Assembly (NCBI RefSeq): GCF_000023025.1
Contig: NC_012997.1
Location: 1,410,764 to 1,474,763, forward strand
From: Teredinibacter turnerae T7901
GTDB taxonomy: Bacteria; Pseudomonadota; Gammaproteobacteria; Pseudomonadales; Cellvibrionaceae
Length of the DNA stretch: 64,000 nt
Direction of reading: 5' to 3'
Below, one piece after another: positions 8,949-17,507 of the stretch. A program made the position numbers and the translations under genes. The notes under the pieces are model-generated. The model did no database searches. It saw only the letters and a program-made list of their open reading frames with translations, and was not told where the DNA came from. Each line of letters starts with the position of its first letter. The first letter of the stretch is position 1.

Positions 8949-11318
8949 ATGGCGTTTGGCGATGATGAAGATATCCTTCAGGACTTCTTGGTTGAAGCTG
9001 GGGAAATCATCGAGCAGCTCTCTGAGCAATTAGTAGATCTGGAACAGCGTCCGGACGACAGAGATCTGCTGAACGCAATTTTTCGCGGCTTTCACACAGT
9101 AAAAGGTGGCGCCGGGTTTTTGCAATTAAATGCGATGGTGGACTGCTGCCACGCGACAGAGAACCTGTTCGACCACTTACGTAACGGGCAACGTTCCGTT
9201 ACCTCCGAGTTGATGGATGTGGTACTGCGTGCGCTGGATGCTGTGAACGAACAGTTCGCGCAAGTGTCGAGGCGCGAAGAGCCTACGCCCGCAGATCGGG
9301 AACTTATTATTGCGCTGGAAAAGCTCATCTCTGGGGAAGATCTTGGCGCAAAGGCAGCTGCACCTGCACCTGCACCTGCGCCTGAACCCGCTGGTGCTGA
9401 CCCCTTCGACATCGAACCCGAGCCGGTTGCGCCGGCTCCGGCAGCGGACGCAAGCGGCGCCGATATCGATCTTACTGATGACGAATTTGAAGGGTTTCTC
9501 GATGCCATTAACGATGGCGAAGGAACTGCATCTGCGCCTCCACCAGCGCCTGCAGGAGCAGCGCCTGGCGCTGCCGTGTCTGCAGCTGGCGGAGACGAAA
9601 TTAGTGAGGACGAATTTGAAGCCTTACTCGATCAATTGCACGGTTCTGGAAAAGGGCCAACCGGGGGGGGCGCTGCGGACGAGGGCTCGCCGGAACCCGT
9701 AGCACCTGCGCCTTCCGCACCAGCTGCATCAGCGAGTGGCGGCGATTCTGATGAAATCACCCCCGATGAATTTGAAAGCCTGCTGGACCAGCTTCACGGC
9801 TCCGGTAAAAGCCCAGGCGCCGCTGCGCCCAAGCATACGGATGCTAAACCCAAAGCCGCTGGCGATATTATCTCCGAAGACGAATTCGAGGACCTGCTCG
9901 ACCAGCTCCACGGTGTGGGTAAAGGGCCATCGGTAACGTCCGATCGGCCAGCGGCACCGCCAACTCCGCCCGCAGCGGCTAGCGCCAAGCCCGCACCAGC
10001 ACCTGCAGCGCCCAGCAGTTCGGCGGCCACACCTGCACCCAGCCGCGCTGCTCCGGTGGAGGATGTTCCACGGGAACGAGCTCCGGCTGCCGCTGCGCAA
10101 GCCAGTGCGCCCAAACCCCGGGAAGCTCAAGCTGCGCAGGCGGCCAACACCGAAACAACCGTGCGCGTGGATACCCAGCGGCTCGACGATATTATGAATA
10201 TGGTGGGTGAGCTGGTATTGGTGCGCAATCGCTTGGTTCGCTTAGGCCTGGAGTCTAACGACGAGTCGATGCAAAAGGCTGTTGCCAATCTAGACGTGGT
10301 AACCGCCGATCTCCAGACCTCGGTTATGAAAACGCGCATGCAGCCGATCAAAAAGGTGTTTGGGCGTTTCCCACGCGTGGTGCGTGACCTCGCACGCAAC
10401 CTTAAAAAAGAAATTAATCTGGAGCTTCAGGGCGAAGAGACAGACCTGGATAAAAACCTGGTTGAAGCCCTGGCAGACCCATTGGTGCATTTGGTTCGCA
10501 ATTCTGTAGATCACGGTATTGAGTTGCCCGCAGATCGGGAAGCGAAAGGTAAGCCACGCGTAGGTAAAGTTATTCTTGCGGCGGAACAGGAAGGTGATCA
10601 TATTTTGCTGTCCATCAGCGATGATGGCGGCGGCATGGACCCGGAAGTTCTTCGCTCCAAGGCGGTGGAAAAAGGGTTGTACGATGAAGATGCTGCAGCC
10701 CGCCTGACAGATACTGAAGCATTCAACTTAATATTTGCGCCCGGCTTCTCAACCAAAAAAGAAATCTCTGACGTTTCCGGTCGTGGCGTGGGTATGGATG
10801 TGGTGAAAACCAAAATTACCCAGCTAAATGGCTCGATCGAGATTGATTCAAAGATTGGAGCGGGTACGCAAATTCGTATCAAGGTACCGTTAACGCTGGC
10901 CATTATGCCAACGTTGATGATTATGTTGGGCCAGCAGACCTTCGCACTACCGCTGGTGAGCGTAAACGAAATCTTCCATATGGACCTCTCGAAGAGCAAT
11001 ATTGTTGACGGTCAGGAATGCATTACCATACGCGAGAAAGCCATACCTATTTTTCACTTAAAGCGCTGGCTGGTGAAAAAACACGTGACTATGGATAAAC
11101 CTAAAGAAGGTCACGTTGTTATTGTTTCTGTGGGAACACAACGAGTTGGGTTTGTGGTGGACCAGCTTATCGGGCAGGAAGAAGTGGTGATTAAGCCACT
11201 GGGTAAAATGCTGCACGGTACCCCGGGGATGGCCGGGGCAACCATCACTGGCGATGGCACAATCGCCTTGATTTTGGATGTGCCGAGCATGCTGAAACGC
11301 TACGCGGGCAACGCCTAG
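8949..11318 (+). CDS. cheA: Chemotaxis histidine kinase CheA
   Basis: Kinase of the chemosensory array. Residues 1-105 are the Hpt (P1) domain with phospho-acceptor His49 in FHTVKGGAGF. Residues 130-400 are an Ala/Pro-rich linker carrying four copies of an acidic motif of the form DEFExLLDQLHG (near 174, 217, 269 and 306, the first degenerate). No typical P2 domain is evident. P3 dimerization starts near VRVDTQRLDDIMNMVGEL. P4 ATPase has LVHLVRNSVDHGIE, DDGGGMD and GRGVGMDVVKT. P5, the CheW-like domain, ends the protein. The repeated motif also occurs in Pseudomonas CheA linkers, as I recall. The ATG follows GAGGATTT. Confidence 0.97.
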   Translation: MAFGDDEDILQDFLVEAGEIIEQLSEQLVDLEQRPDDRDLLNAIFRGFHTVKGGAGFLQLNAMVDCCHATENLFDHLRNGQRSVTSELMDVVLRALDAVNEQFAQVSRREEPTPADRELIIALEKLISGEDLGAKAAAPAPAPAPEPAGADPFDIEPEPVAPAPAADASGADIDLTDDEFEGFLDAINDGEGTASAPPPAPAGAAPGAAVSAAGGDEISEDEFEALLDQLHGSGKGPTGGGAADEGSPEPVAPAPSAPAASASGGDSDEITPDEFESLLDQLHGSGKSPGAAAPKHTDAKPKAAGDIISEDEFEDLLDQLHGVGKGPSVTSDRPAAPPTPPAAASAKPAPAPAAPSSSAATPAPSRAAPVEDVPRERAPAAAAQASAPKPREAQAAQAANTETTVRVDTQRLDDIMNMVGELVLVRNRLVRLGLESNDESMQKAVANLDVVTADLQTSVMKTRMQPIKKVFGRFPRVVRDLARNLKKEINLELQGEETDLDKNLVEALADPLVHLVRNSVDHGIELPADREAKGKPRVGKVILAAEQEGDHILLSISDDGGGMDPEVLRSKAVEKGLYDEDAAARLTDTEAFNLIFAPGFSTKKEISDVSGRGVGMDVVKTKITQLNGSIEIDSKIGAGTQIRIKVPLTLAIMPTLMIMLGQQTFALPLVSVNEIFHMDLSKSNIVDGQECITIREKAIPIFHLKRWLVKKHVTMDKPKEGHVVIVSVGTQRVGFVVDQLIGQEEVVIKPLGKMLHGTPGMAGATITGDGTIALILDVPSMLKRYAGNA

Positions 11319-11517
11319 CGCACAATAAAAATGCGTGTCGAGGATCTTCAGCGGGGGCGAGCTGCGATTAAATTGGGCGCGATTGTACGCAAAGACGCGC
11401 TAATTGTTCGCACTCGACTAAACTGCCGCATGTACAGTCTATTTGCATGATTGGGGGCTAGGCCGTTCACGTGAGTGAGTGGGCAATTCTTGACGTGCCA
11501 GGTAATGAGGATTTGTT

Positions 11518-12657
11518 GTGGCCTATAAGGTGCTCATCGTAGATGATTCGAGTTTTTTTCAGCATCGCTTAAAAGAAATTATTGGCGAACACCCGGACCT
11601 TGAAGTCGTGGGTATCGCGTCCAACGGCCGTGAAGCCATTGACAAGGCGAAGCAGTTGGAACCCGATATCATTTCGATGGATTATGAAATGCCATACCTA
11701 GATGGCGTGTCTGCTGTGCGCGCAATTATGGCTGAGCGCCCAGTGCCGATTGTGATGTTTTCTTCGATGACATACGAAGGCGCAACTATTACGCTGGAAG
11801 CTCTCGATGCGGGAGCGGTCGATTTTATTCCGAAAAATTTCGCGGAAGTATCGCGAAACTCAGCGATCCTAAAGAAAAAACTCCACGAGAAACTGATTGG
11901 CTTTGCCAGTAATGCCAATCCCGCGGCACGGCGTAATACGTCGGATTTAGCGGCAGAGGCCAATGAACGGTCTCAGCGCGCGAAAGAGCGTACTGCCGCC
12001 CTGCGCGCACGCATGTCTGCAAGGTCGGATGCGGCGCCCTCGTCGCCCTCTGCACCCGTAGCGCCGAGTCCGCGCCCTTCAGTCAGGCTCAAAGGCCGTG
12101 TAAAAATCGTAGCGATAGGCGCGTCTACCGGCGGGCCGGTTGCGCTGTCCGACATTATCACTAACCTGCCTGCAAATTTTCCTCTGCCACTCGTCGTGGT
12201 ACAGCACATGCCGGAAAATTTCACCCGTGCATTTGCCGAGCGCCTTAATCGGCTGGCTCAGGTCAACGTTAAAGAAGCGGAGAGCGGCGATGCGTTGTTG
12301 CCTGGTCACGTTTTGATTGCGCCGGGCGGTAAGCAGATGATCGTCGACCGTGGTGGTCGCAGTGTAAAAATTATTGATGGCGATGATCGTGTTAACTACA
12401 AACCCTGTGTCGATATCACCTTTGCTTCCATCGCGTCGAACATGGGGGGAGACGCGTTGGCAATTGTGTTAACGGGTATGGGAGCTGACGGTTGCGAGGG
12501 CGCAAAACTGCTTAAGAGCAAAGGTGCAGCCATTTGGTCGCAAGATCAGGAAACCAGCGTTGTCTACGGTATGCCCGCCGCTGTTGCGCGCGCAGGCTTA
12601 AGTGATGAAGTTCTTCCTTTAGATGAAGTATGCCCCCGATTGTTAAGCGAATTTTAG
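11518..12657 (+). CDS. cheB: Chemotaxis methylesterase/deamidase CheB
   Basis: Demethylates and deamidates chemoreceptors when phosphorylated. The receiver domain covers residues 1-120, with Asp55 in ISMDYEMP as the phosphorylation site. A Ser/Ala/Pro linker runs from about 145 to 190. The catalytic domain follows with the Ser nucleophile in GASTGGPVAL, His in VVQHMPENFT and Asp in TGMGADGCEGA. The start is GTG at 11518, after AATGAGG. No cheR is seen in this window, so the opposing methyltransferase must be encoded elsewhere. It lies ten bases before motC. Confidence 0.96.
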   Translation: MAYKVLIVDDSSFFQHRLKEIIGEHPDLEVVGIASNGREAIDKAKQLEPDIISMDYEMPYLDGVSAVRAIMAERPVPIVMFSSMTYEGATITLEALDAGAVDFIPKNFAEVSRNSAILKKKLHEKLIGFASNANPAARRNTSDLAAEANERSQRAKERTAALRARMSARSDAAPSSPSAPVAPSPRPSVRLKGRVKIVAIGASTGGPVALSDIITNLPANFPLPLVVVQHMPENFTRAFAERLNRLAQVNVKEAESGDALLPGHVLIAPGGKQMIVDRGGRSVKIIDGDDRVNYKPCVDITFASIASNMGGDALAIVLTGMGADGCEGAKLLKSKGAAIWSQDQETSVVYGMPAAVARAGLSDEVLPLDEVCPRLLSEF

Positions 12658-12667
12658 CGGCGAGGGT

Positions 12668-13408
12668 ATGGATCTACTCAGTGTACTTGGTGTTGTCATC
12701 GGGTTTGCCGCGCTACTGGGCGGTAATTTTATCGAAGGCGGCAGTTGGGGGTCGTTGGCCAACGGGCCCGCGGCACTAATCGTTATTGGTGGCACTATTG
12801 GCGCTGCCATGCTGCAAACGCCCATGGCGGGGTTGAAGCGAGCACTCTCTCTTTTTAAATGGATATTTAAACCGCCGCGCGTGCAATTTAAACAGGGTAT
12901 AACCCGCGTAGTTGGCTGGGCGAAATCCGCCCGTCGCGATGGGCTTCTCGGTCTTGAAAATATCGCCGAGCGGGAACGCGATAAATTTTGCCGCAAAGGC
13001 TTACAGTTATTGGTAGATGGCAGCGAACCAGAAGTAATTCGCCACGTGCTGGAAACAGATCTCATAGTCGCCGAGCAGCGCGACAGTGAAGCTGTTCAGT
13101 TTTACGAGAGCATGGGCGGTTATGCGCCGACAATTGGCATTATCGGCGCGGTGATGGGGTTGATACATGTTATGCAGCATTTATCTAACCCGGCCGAGTT
13201 GGGGCCCGGTATAGCCATCGCTTTTGTGGCAACTATTTACGGGGTTGCGTTTGCTAATTTACTGTTGTTACCCATCGCGAATAAATTAAAAGCCTGTATT
13301 CGACAACAATCGCAATATCGTGAATTGTTGATTGAGGGCATTATCTCCATTGCCGATGGAGAGAATCCGCGCGCTATCGAAATGAAATTAAGCGGTTACC
13401 TCCACTGA
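12668..13408 (+). CDS. motC: Flagellar stator protein MotC (MotA family)
   Basis: Proton channel subunit of the second stator set, MotCD. The 246 residues contain four hydrophobic segments: residues 1-20, 25-50, about 150-170 (PTIGIIGAVMGLIHVM) and 180-205 (GIAIAFVATIYGVAFANLLLLPIANKL broken by the loop). This is the MotA/ExbB pattern, with the large cytoplasmic loop between segments 2 and 3. It is followed by motD with a 10-base spacer. The position after cheB matches Pseudomonas, where MotCD supports swarming. Confidence 0.95.
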   Translation: MDLLSVLGVVIGFAALLGGNFIEGGSWGSLANGPAALIVIGGTIGAAMLQTPMAGLKRALSLFKWIFKPPRVQFKQGITRVVGWAKSARRDGLLGLENIAERERDKFCRKGLQLLVDGSEPEVIRHVLETDLIVAEQRDSEAVQFYESMGGYAPTIGIIGAVMGLIHVMQHLSNPAELGPGIAIAFVATIYGVAFANLLLLPIANKLKACIRQQSQYRELLIEGIISIADGENPRAIEMKLSGYLH

Positions 13409-13418
13409 GGCCGCGTTC

Positions 13419-14336
13419 ATGATTAGACGAACGCCTGTCGAAACTAAAATTAACCATGAACGCTGGCTCGTTTCCTACGCAGACTTTGTTACCTTGCTGT
13501 TTGGTTTTTTTGTGGTGATGTATTCGGTCTCGCAAGTGAGCGAGACCAAATATCGCACACTTTCGGAAACCTTGAGCGGTGCATTTAGCGGCGCTGTGCA
13601 AACACCTCCCACGAACCTCCCACGAACAGCGCTGGTGGCGCCAGACGATCTATTGAACACTCTGAATGCGGTTTTGTCTCAGCAAATCGGCGCTGGCATG
13701 GTTACCGTAAGCGGCAACGAGGACTGGGTCGAAATCGCGGTGAAATCACAGTTGTTGTTTGCATCGGGAAGCGCTGCGCCAAGCACCGCAGCGCAGCAAA
13801 TTTTTAACGAACTAGCCGATGTGTTGGCGCCGTTTGAAAATGCCATTGCGGTGAGTGGGCACACGGACAATGTTCCCATTCGCAATCAGCAATTCCAAAA
13901 TAACTGGGAGTTGTCCGCCGCGCGTGCGGTGGCAGTGGTGAACCTGCTGGCATACGCAGGCGTTGCTCCTGAACGTTTGGCCGCTACTGGCTATGGAGAA
14001 TTTCAGCCCGTGGCCGATAACAATTCTGCACAGGGGCGCGCAGCTAATCGACGGGTTGTGTTGCGTATTGCGCGAACGAAACGCGAGGCACCGCGGCTGT
14101 CAGCAGGTGAAGCGGTCGAGGCCTCGCCATCACCATCGCTTGCGCCAGCGTTCATACCCGAGCCCGTAAGCGAGGAATCTGAAGCCGCTCCAAATGTGCA
14201 GCGCCGACGAGCGGTGGATTCAGCGGAGGAATCTGCCGTTGATTATCGTGAAACTGCGCCGATTAAACCGGTAAAATTGAATAATGGTGGACTGCTCTTT
14301 ACCAGCGACCCGGATCAGCCGCGAGGCAAGGAATAA
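13419..14336 (+). CDS. motD: Flagellar stator protein MotD (MotB family)
   Basis: Peptidoglycan-anchored stator partner of MotC. There is one membrane helix near residues 20-40, beginning SYADFVTLLFGFFVVMY, in which Asp22 is the proton-carrying residue. Residues 95-225 are the OmpA-like peptidoglycan-binding domain (VSGHTDNVPIRN, LSAARAVAVVNLL, GYGEFQPV, NRRVVLRI). The C-terminal 75 residues are low-complexity and acidic, an extension beyond the usual end. The neighbours motC and parC fit the operon. Confidence 0.95.
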   Translation: MIRRTPVETKINHERWLVSYADFVTLLFGFFVVMYSVSQVSETKYRTLSETLSGAFSGAVQTPPTNLPRTALVAPDDLLNTLNAVLSQQIGAGMVTVSGNEDWVEIAVKSQLLFASGSAAPSTAAQQIFNELADVLAPFENAIAVSGHTDNVPIRNQQFQNNWELSAARAVAVVNLLAYAGVAPERLAATGYGEFQPVADNNSAQGRAANRRVVLRIARTKREAPRLSAGEAVEASPSPSLAPAFIPEPVSEESEAAPNVQRRRAVDSAEESAVDYRETAPIKPVKLNNGGLLFTSDPDQPRGKE

Positions 14337-14525
14337 GACAGCGTTTAGTGGCAATATTTAAATTGCAGGCACATTAATTGCCTAATCGTGAATAACGATG
14401 TGTACTGCTGTTTTTATGGCGCTTAACCAACAGGACCCGGGTATCGTCTAACAGCGCGGCGTGAGCAGGATTTAACAGTGAGCGATCGCGAGATTCACAC
14501 AGGTGTGTTGCGCAGTGATTTAAGG

Positions 14526-14554
14526 AAAATTGCCGCGTCTGCGGCAATTTTTTT
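14526..14554 (+). terminator. Intrinsic terminator or attenuator before parC
   Basis: A perfect 10-base stem (AAATTGCCGC with GCGGCAATTT) and a GTCT loop run directly into a T tract. It is 190 bases after motD and 22 bases before the parC start, so either the motD transcript ends here and parC has a promoter very close by, or it acts as an attenuator inside the operon. The stretch 14337-14525 shows nothing else I can support. Confidence 0.75.
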
Positions 14555-14575
14555 CCCTAGAACGAAGGTTGTTTT

Positions 14576-15373
14576 GTGCAGGTTTGGACTGTAGCCAATC
14601 AAAAAGGTGGGGTAGGTAAAACCACCACCAGCGTAGCCTTGGGCGGTCTGGCTGCCGAGGCTGGTCTGCGCGTATTACTTGTGGATATTGATCCGCAAGG
14701 GTCGTTGAGCTGTTATTTTCGACAAAACCCGGACGAAATCCGAGACTCCGCCTTTACTCTGTTCGATAACGCCACCGCAATAAATCACAACTTGGTGGAA
14801 AAAATTATTCTGCCGACACCCTTCGCCAATTTGCATCTACTGCCCGCCTCAACTGCGCTGGCGACACTAGAGCGAAAAGCGGTTGGCGGTGGTATGGGGC
14901 TGGTATTGTCCCGCAGCCTTGCTGCTGTAGCATCGGAATACGACTTGGCAATTATTGATTGTCCGCCGCAACTTGGGGTTTTAATGATTAACGCCATTGC
15001 GGCCTGCAGCCAGTTAATTATTCCGGTGCAAACCGAATTTCTCGCAATTAAAGGTTTAGAGCGCATTCTGCATACCCTGAATATGATGGGGAAATCCCGT
15101 AAGCAGGCGCTGCTTTATCATATTCTGCCAACCATGTACGACCGGCGCACTCAAGCGTCGGTTACCAGTTTGCGCACCATTCGCAACAAATATGGCGAGC
15201 AAGTGTGGGCCGGTAAAATCCCTATTGATACCCGGTTTCGCGACGCCAGCAAAGCGGGGTTGCCGCCGCACTTGTTTGATGCCAATTCTCGCGGTGTAAT
15301 CGCATATCGCTCGCTGTTACAGTTTCTGAATACCGCCAACGCACGCCAGCTGCAACAAGCGGGTATGCAGTGA
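14576..15373 (+). CDS. parC: ParA-like ATPase ParC of the chemosensory array
   Basis: ParA/MinD-family ATPase that, in Pseudomonas and Vibrio, places chemosensory arrays at the cell pole and helps to segregate them. The Walker A motif NQKGGVGKTTTSVALG is at residues 8-23, the DIDPQGSLS switch near 40 and the Walker B-like LAIIDCPPQLG near 123. The start is GTG at 14576. Its stop overlaps the start of the CheW-like gene by one base, so the two are translationally coupled. This position between motD and a CheW-like gene marks it as ParC rather than a chromosome-partition ParA. Confidence 0.88.
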   Translation: MQVWTVANQKGGVGKTTTSVALGGLAAEAGLRVLLVDIDPQGSLSCYFRQNPDEIRDSAFTLFDNATAINHNLVEKIILPTPFANLHLLPASTALATLERKAVGGGMGLVLSRSLAAVASEYDLAIIDCPPQLGVLMINAIAACSQLIIPVQTEFLAIKGLERILHTLNMMGKSRKQALLYHILPTMYDRRTQASVTSLRTIRNKYGEQVWAGKIPIDTRFRDASKAGLPPHLFDANSRGVIAYRSLLQFLNTANARQLQQAGMQ

Positions 15374-16341
15374 TGGATAAACACAGTGCGCAAGATTCGT
15401 TGCTCAGCTATTTCGATGAGTTGTTAGGTGACCTGCAGCCCGAACCAATCCAGGTGGCCGCGCCGGTGCCAACGCCAGCACTTAAGCCCGAACCCGCGCC
15501 TGCTCCAGTCGTACAACAGACAACGCAGACGTTGGATCAGCGCGAACTGGAAGCCAGTAAACGGCTGCAACTGCAGGCGTTGCTCAACCAGCAAATCACT
15601 CCGGTACCGGCTCCAGCACCCAAAACCGTTACTGAGCCAAAAACGGTAACTGCGCCCGCAGCCGTCCCACCGCCGGCAGTGCAAACGCAATCGGCAGTAC
15701 AAACACGAGAAGTTGCTGTTTCGCCAATTGCTGTTGAAAAGGCCGAGACGCATGCGCCAGCAAAGGTAATTGCACCTGCGCCAAAAATCGAAGCAAAAGC
15801 CCCTGTGGAAGCCGTGCAAGTGGCAGAGGTGGCAGAACAAGACGCGCACACACTGGACAACCCGCTTCTGCATTGGGCGGAAAATGGACGGCCGCAGTGG
15901 GCTCAGTCCCGCTTTGAGGTTTTACTGTTCAATGTGTCTGGCCTAACGCTGGCAGTGCCGCTGATTGCCTTGGGACAAATTCAAACAATTGGCGATCAAC
16001 TTACCCCGATTTTTGGCCAATCCGATTGGTTTATGGGGCTGCTGAACTCCCCCATGGGGCAAATAAAAACGCTAAATACGGCTTTATTTGTGATGCCGGA
16101 AAAATACTCGCCCAAATTTCTCGAAACGGCAAAATATGTAATCTCCATTGATGGGCTTAACTGGGGTCTGGCCGTAGATGCCGTTAATCAGCCCATTACA
16201 CTGGAACCTTCCGATGTCAAATGGCGCAGCCAGCGCACCAGTCGGCCGTGGCTTGCCGGTACGGTTAAGTCGGCGATGTGCGCTCTGATCGACATTCCAC
16301 GTATGGCAACGCTATTGATGGCAACCGAGCGTCGGCGGTAA
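15373..16341 (+). CDS. parP: CheW-domain protein ParP
   Basis: Array-associated partner of ParC. Residues 20-165 are an Ala/Pro/Gln-rich linker with many direct repeats of small motifs (APAP, KTVT). Residues 175-320 are a divergent CheW-like domain (RFEVLLFNVSGLTLAVPLIALGQI, then DIPRMATLL). In Vibrio and Pseudomonas, ParP joins ParC to the CheA dimerization region. I chose the ATG at 15373, which overlaps the parC stop. A GTG one codon earlier is possible. The linker is the least conserved part. Identity comes mainly from order and the C-terminal domain. Confidence 0.82.
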   Translation: MDKHSAQDSLLSYFDELLGDLQPEPIQVAAPVPTPALKPEPAPAPVVQQTTQTLDQRELEASKRLQLQALLNQQITPVPAPAPKTVTEPKTVTAPAAVPPPAVQTQSAVQTREVAVSPIAVEKAETHAPAKVIAPAPKIEAKAPVEAVQVAEVAEQDAHTLDNPLLHWAENGRPQWAQSRFEVLLFNVSGLTLAVPLIALGQIQTIGDQLTPIFGQSDWFMGLLNSPMGQIKTLNTALFVMPEKYSPKFLETAKYVISIDGLNWGLAVDAVNQPITLEPSDVKWRSQRTSRPWLAGTVKSAMCALIDIPRMATLLMATERRR

Positions 16342-16483
16342 AAATACGCCAGTCCGCTGGCATAGATGGTGCAATTAACTATATTTGTAGGTGTTAGTCA
16401 GGCAATTTGTGGCTGAATTTTGACGCTTTGAAATTCCCAGGCCTGACCGAAATAACACTGAAGTGATATCTGAGGAAAAACTC

Positions 16484-16969
16484 ATGGCGGCAAACCCGAA
16501 CAACCGTAAATCCAGCGAAGACCCGGTCTTACAGTGGGTCACATTTAAACTGGCCGGCGAGACCTACGGTGTGAACGTGATGCAGGTACAGGAAGTGCTG
16601 CGCTATAGCGAAATTGCGCCGGTACCGGGTGCGCCATCTTACGTGATTGGGATTATTAACCTGCGCGGCAATGTTGTAACCGTTATTGATACACGCGAGC
16701 GTTTTGCTTTACCGCCGGGAGAGATTACCGACAATACGCGCATTGTTATTATCGAGGCCGACAGTCATGTGGTTGGGATACTCGTCGATAGCGTTGCTGA
16801 AGTGGTTTACTTGCGACAATCGGAAATTGAAACCGCGCCTAATGTGGGCAACGAGGAAAGTGCCAAGTTTATTCAGGGTGTGTGCCACAAAAACAACGAG
16901 CTGCTGATTTTAATTGAACTCGACAAATTATTGACAGACGACGAGTGGGCGGAGATTGAAGCAGTTTAG
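16484..16969 (+). CDS. cheW: Chemotaxis coupling protein CheW
   Basis: Couples receptors to CheA. The ATG at 16484 has GAGG eight bases upstream and gives 161 residues, the usual length. A GTG at 16463 would add seven. Family motifs are LQWVTFKLAGETYGVNVMQVQ (the first beta strands), APSYVIGIINLRGNVVTVID and the C-terminal FIQGVCHKNNELLILIELDKLL, each very close to Pseudomonas CheW. The 140-base gap after parP suggests a separate promoter, which I could not place. Confidence 0.97.
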   Translation: MAANPNNRKSSEDPVLQWVTFKLAGETYGVNVMQVQEVLRYSEIAPVPGAPSYVIGIINLRGNVVTVIDTRERFALPPGEITDNTRIVIIEADSHVVGILVDSVAEVVYLRQSEIETAPNVGNEESAKFIQGVCHKNNELLILIELDKLLTDDEWAEIEAV

Positions 16970-16980
16970 TAATGTTTGAG

Positions 16981-17070
16981 ATTAGTATCGTTTAACATTA
17001 GTACCATTTTATATTAGTACCGTTTTATATTAGTACCGTTTTATATTAGTACCGTTTTATATTAGTACCA
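16981..17070 (+). repeat. 16-bp tandem repeat, about 5.5 copies
   Basis: The unit ATTAGTACCGTTTTAT recurs head to tail at 16981, 16997, 17013, 17029 and 17045, with a partial copy at 17061. Units 3 to 5 are identical, unit 2 has one change and unit 1 is diverged. It fills the short gap between the cheW stop and the next start, 12 bases after the stop and 24 before the following GTG. A TA-rich unit such as this can vary in copy number by slippage. Confidence 0.95.
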
Positions 17071-17093
17071 TCACTAACAAGAGGTGTGCTGTT

Positions 17094-17507
17094 GTGGATC
17101 TGGACCTGTTTATCCCCGTAATGGCTATTGCGCTGGCGGTATTCGCCTGCGCGATCAGTCTTGTTGGGGCACGGCAGGCCAGGGCTGAAGTGCTGGCATT
17201 GCGGGAACAATATCTCAAGCTTGCGCGGCAGTTACAGGCAATGGAGAAAAAAACCGCGACTATGATTTCGGGCTCGCTGGGTATGGGACAGCGCATTATG
17301 GCCCTGGAGAAAAAACTTCGCGAAGTGTCTGATCAGCAGCATCACTACAACGCGGCCGAATCCGATTTTTCTTACTCACAAGCCCACACCATGATCGATC
17401 AAGGTGTGGATGCCTCAACGGTGGCAGCGAATACCGGTCTTACCGTCTCCGAAATTGAATTGATGGAACTGCTTCATAAAACATCCCGCCCCGCTGTCTA
17501 TGAATAA
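17094..17507 (+). CDS. DUF2802-type membrane-anchored protein
   Basis: 137 residues. Residues 3-28 form a membrane helix (LFIPVMAIALAVFACAISLVGA). Residues 35-85 are predicted coiled coil (EVLALREQYLKLARQLQAME and following). The C-terminus has a helix-turn-helix-like stretch (MIDQGVDASTVAANTGLTVSEIELMELL). This pattern and the position after cheW match the DUF2802 proteins at the end of Pseudomonas chemotaxis operons. The function is not known. Start GTG at 17094 with AAGAGGT upstream. It overlaps the next gene by eight bases, so they are probably co-translated. Confidence 0.72.
   Translation: MDLDLFIPVMAIALAVFACAISLVGARQARAEVLALREQYLKLARQLQAMEKKTATMISGSLGMGQRIMALEKKLREVSDQQHHYNAAESDFSYSQAHTMIDQGVDASTVAANTGLTVSEIELMELLHKTSRPAVYE

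Noticed and set aside
16420-16460. Sigma-28 promoter before cheW
   Set aside because: TTTGAAA and CCGAAATAA resemble the boxes, but the spacing is too short.
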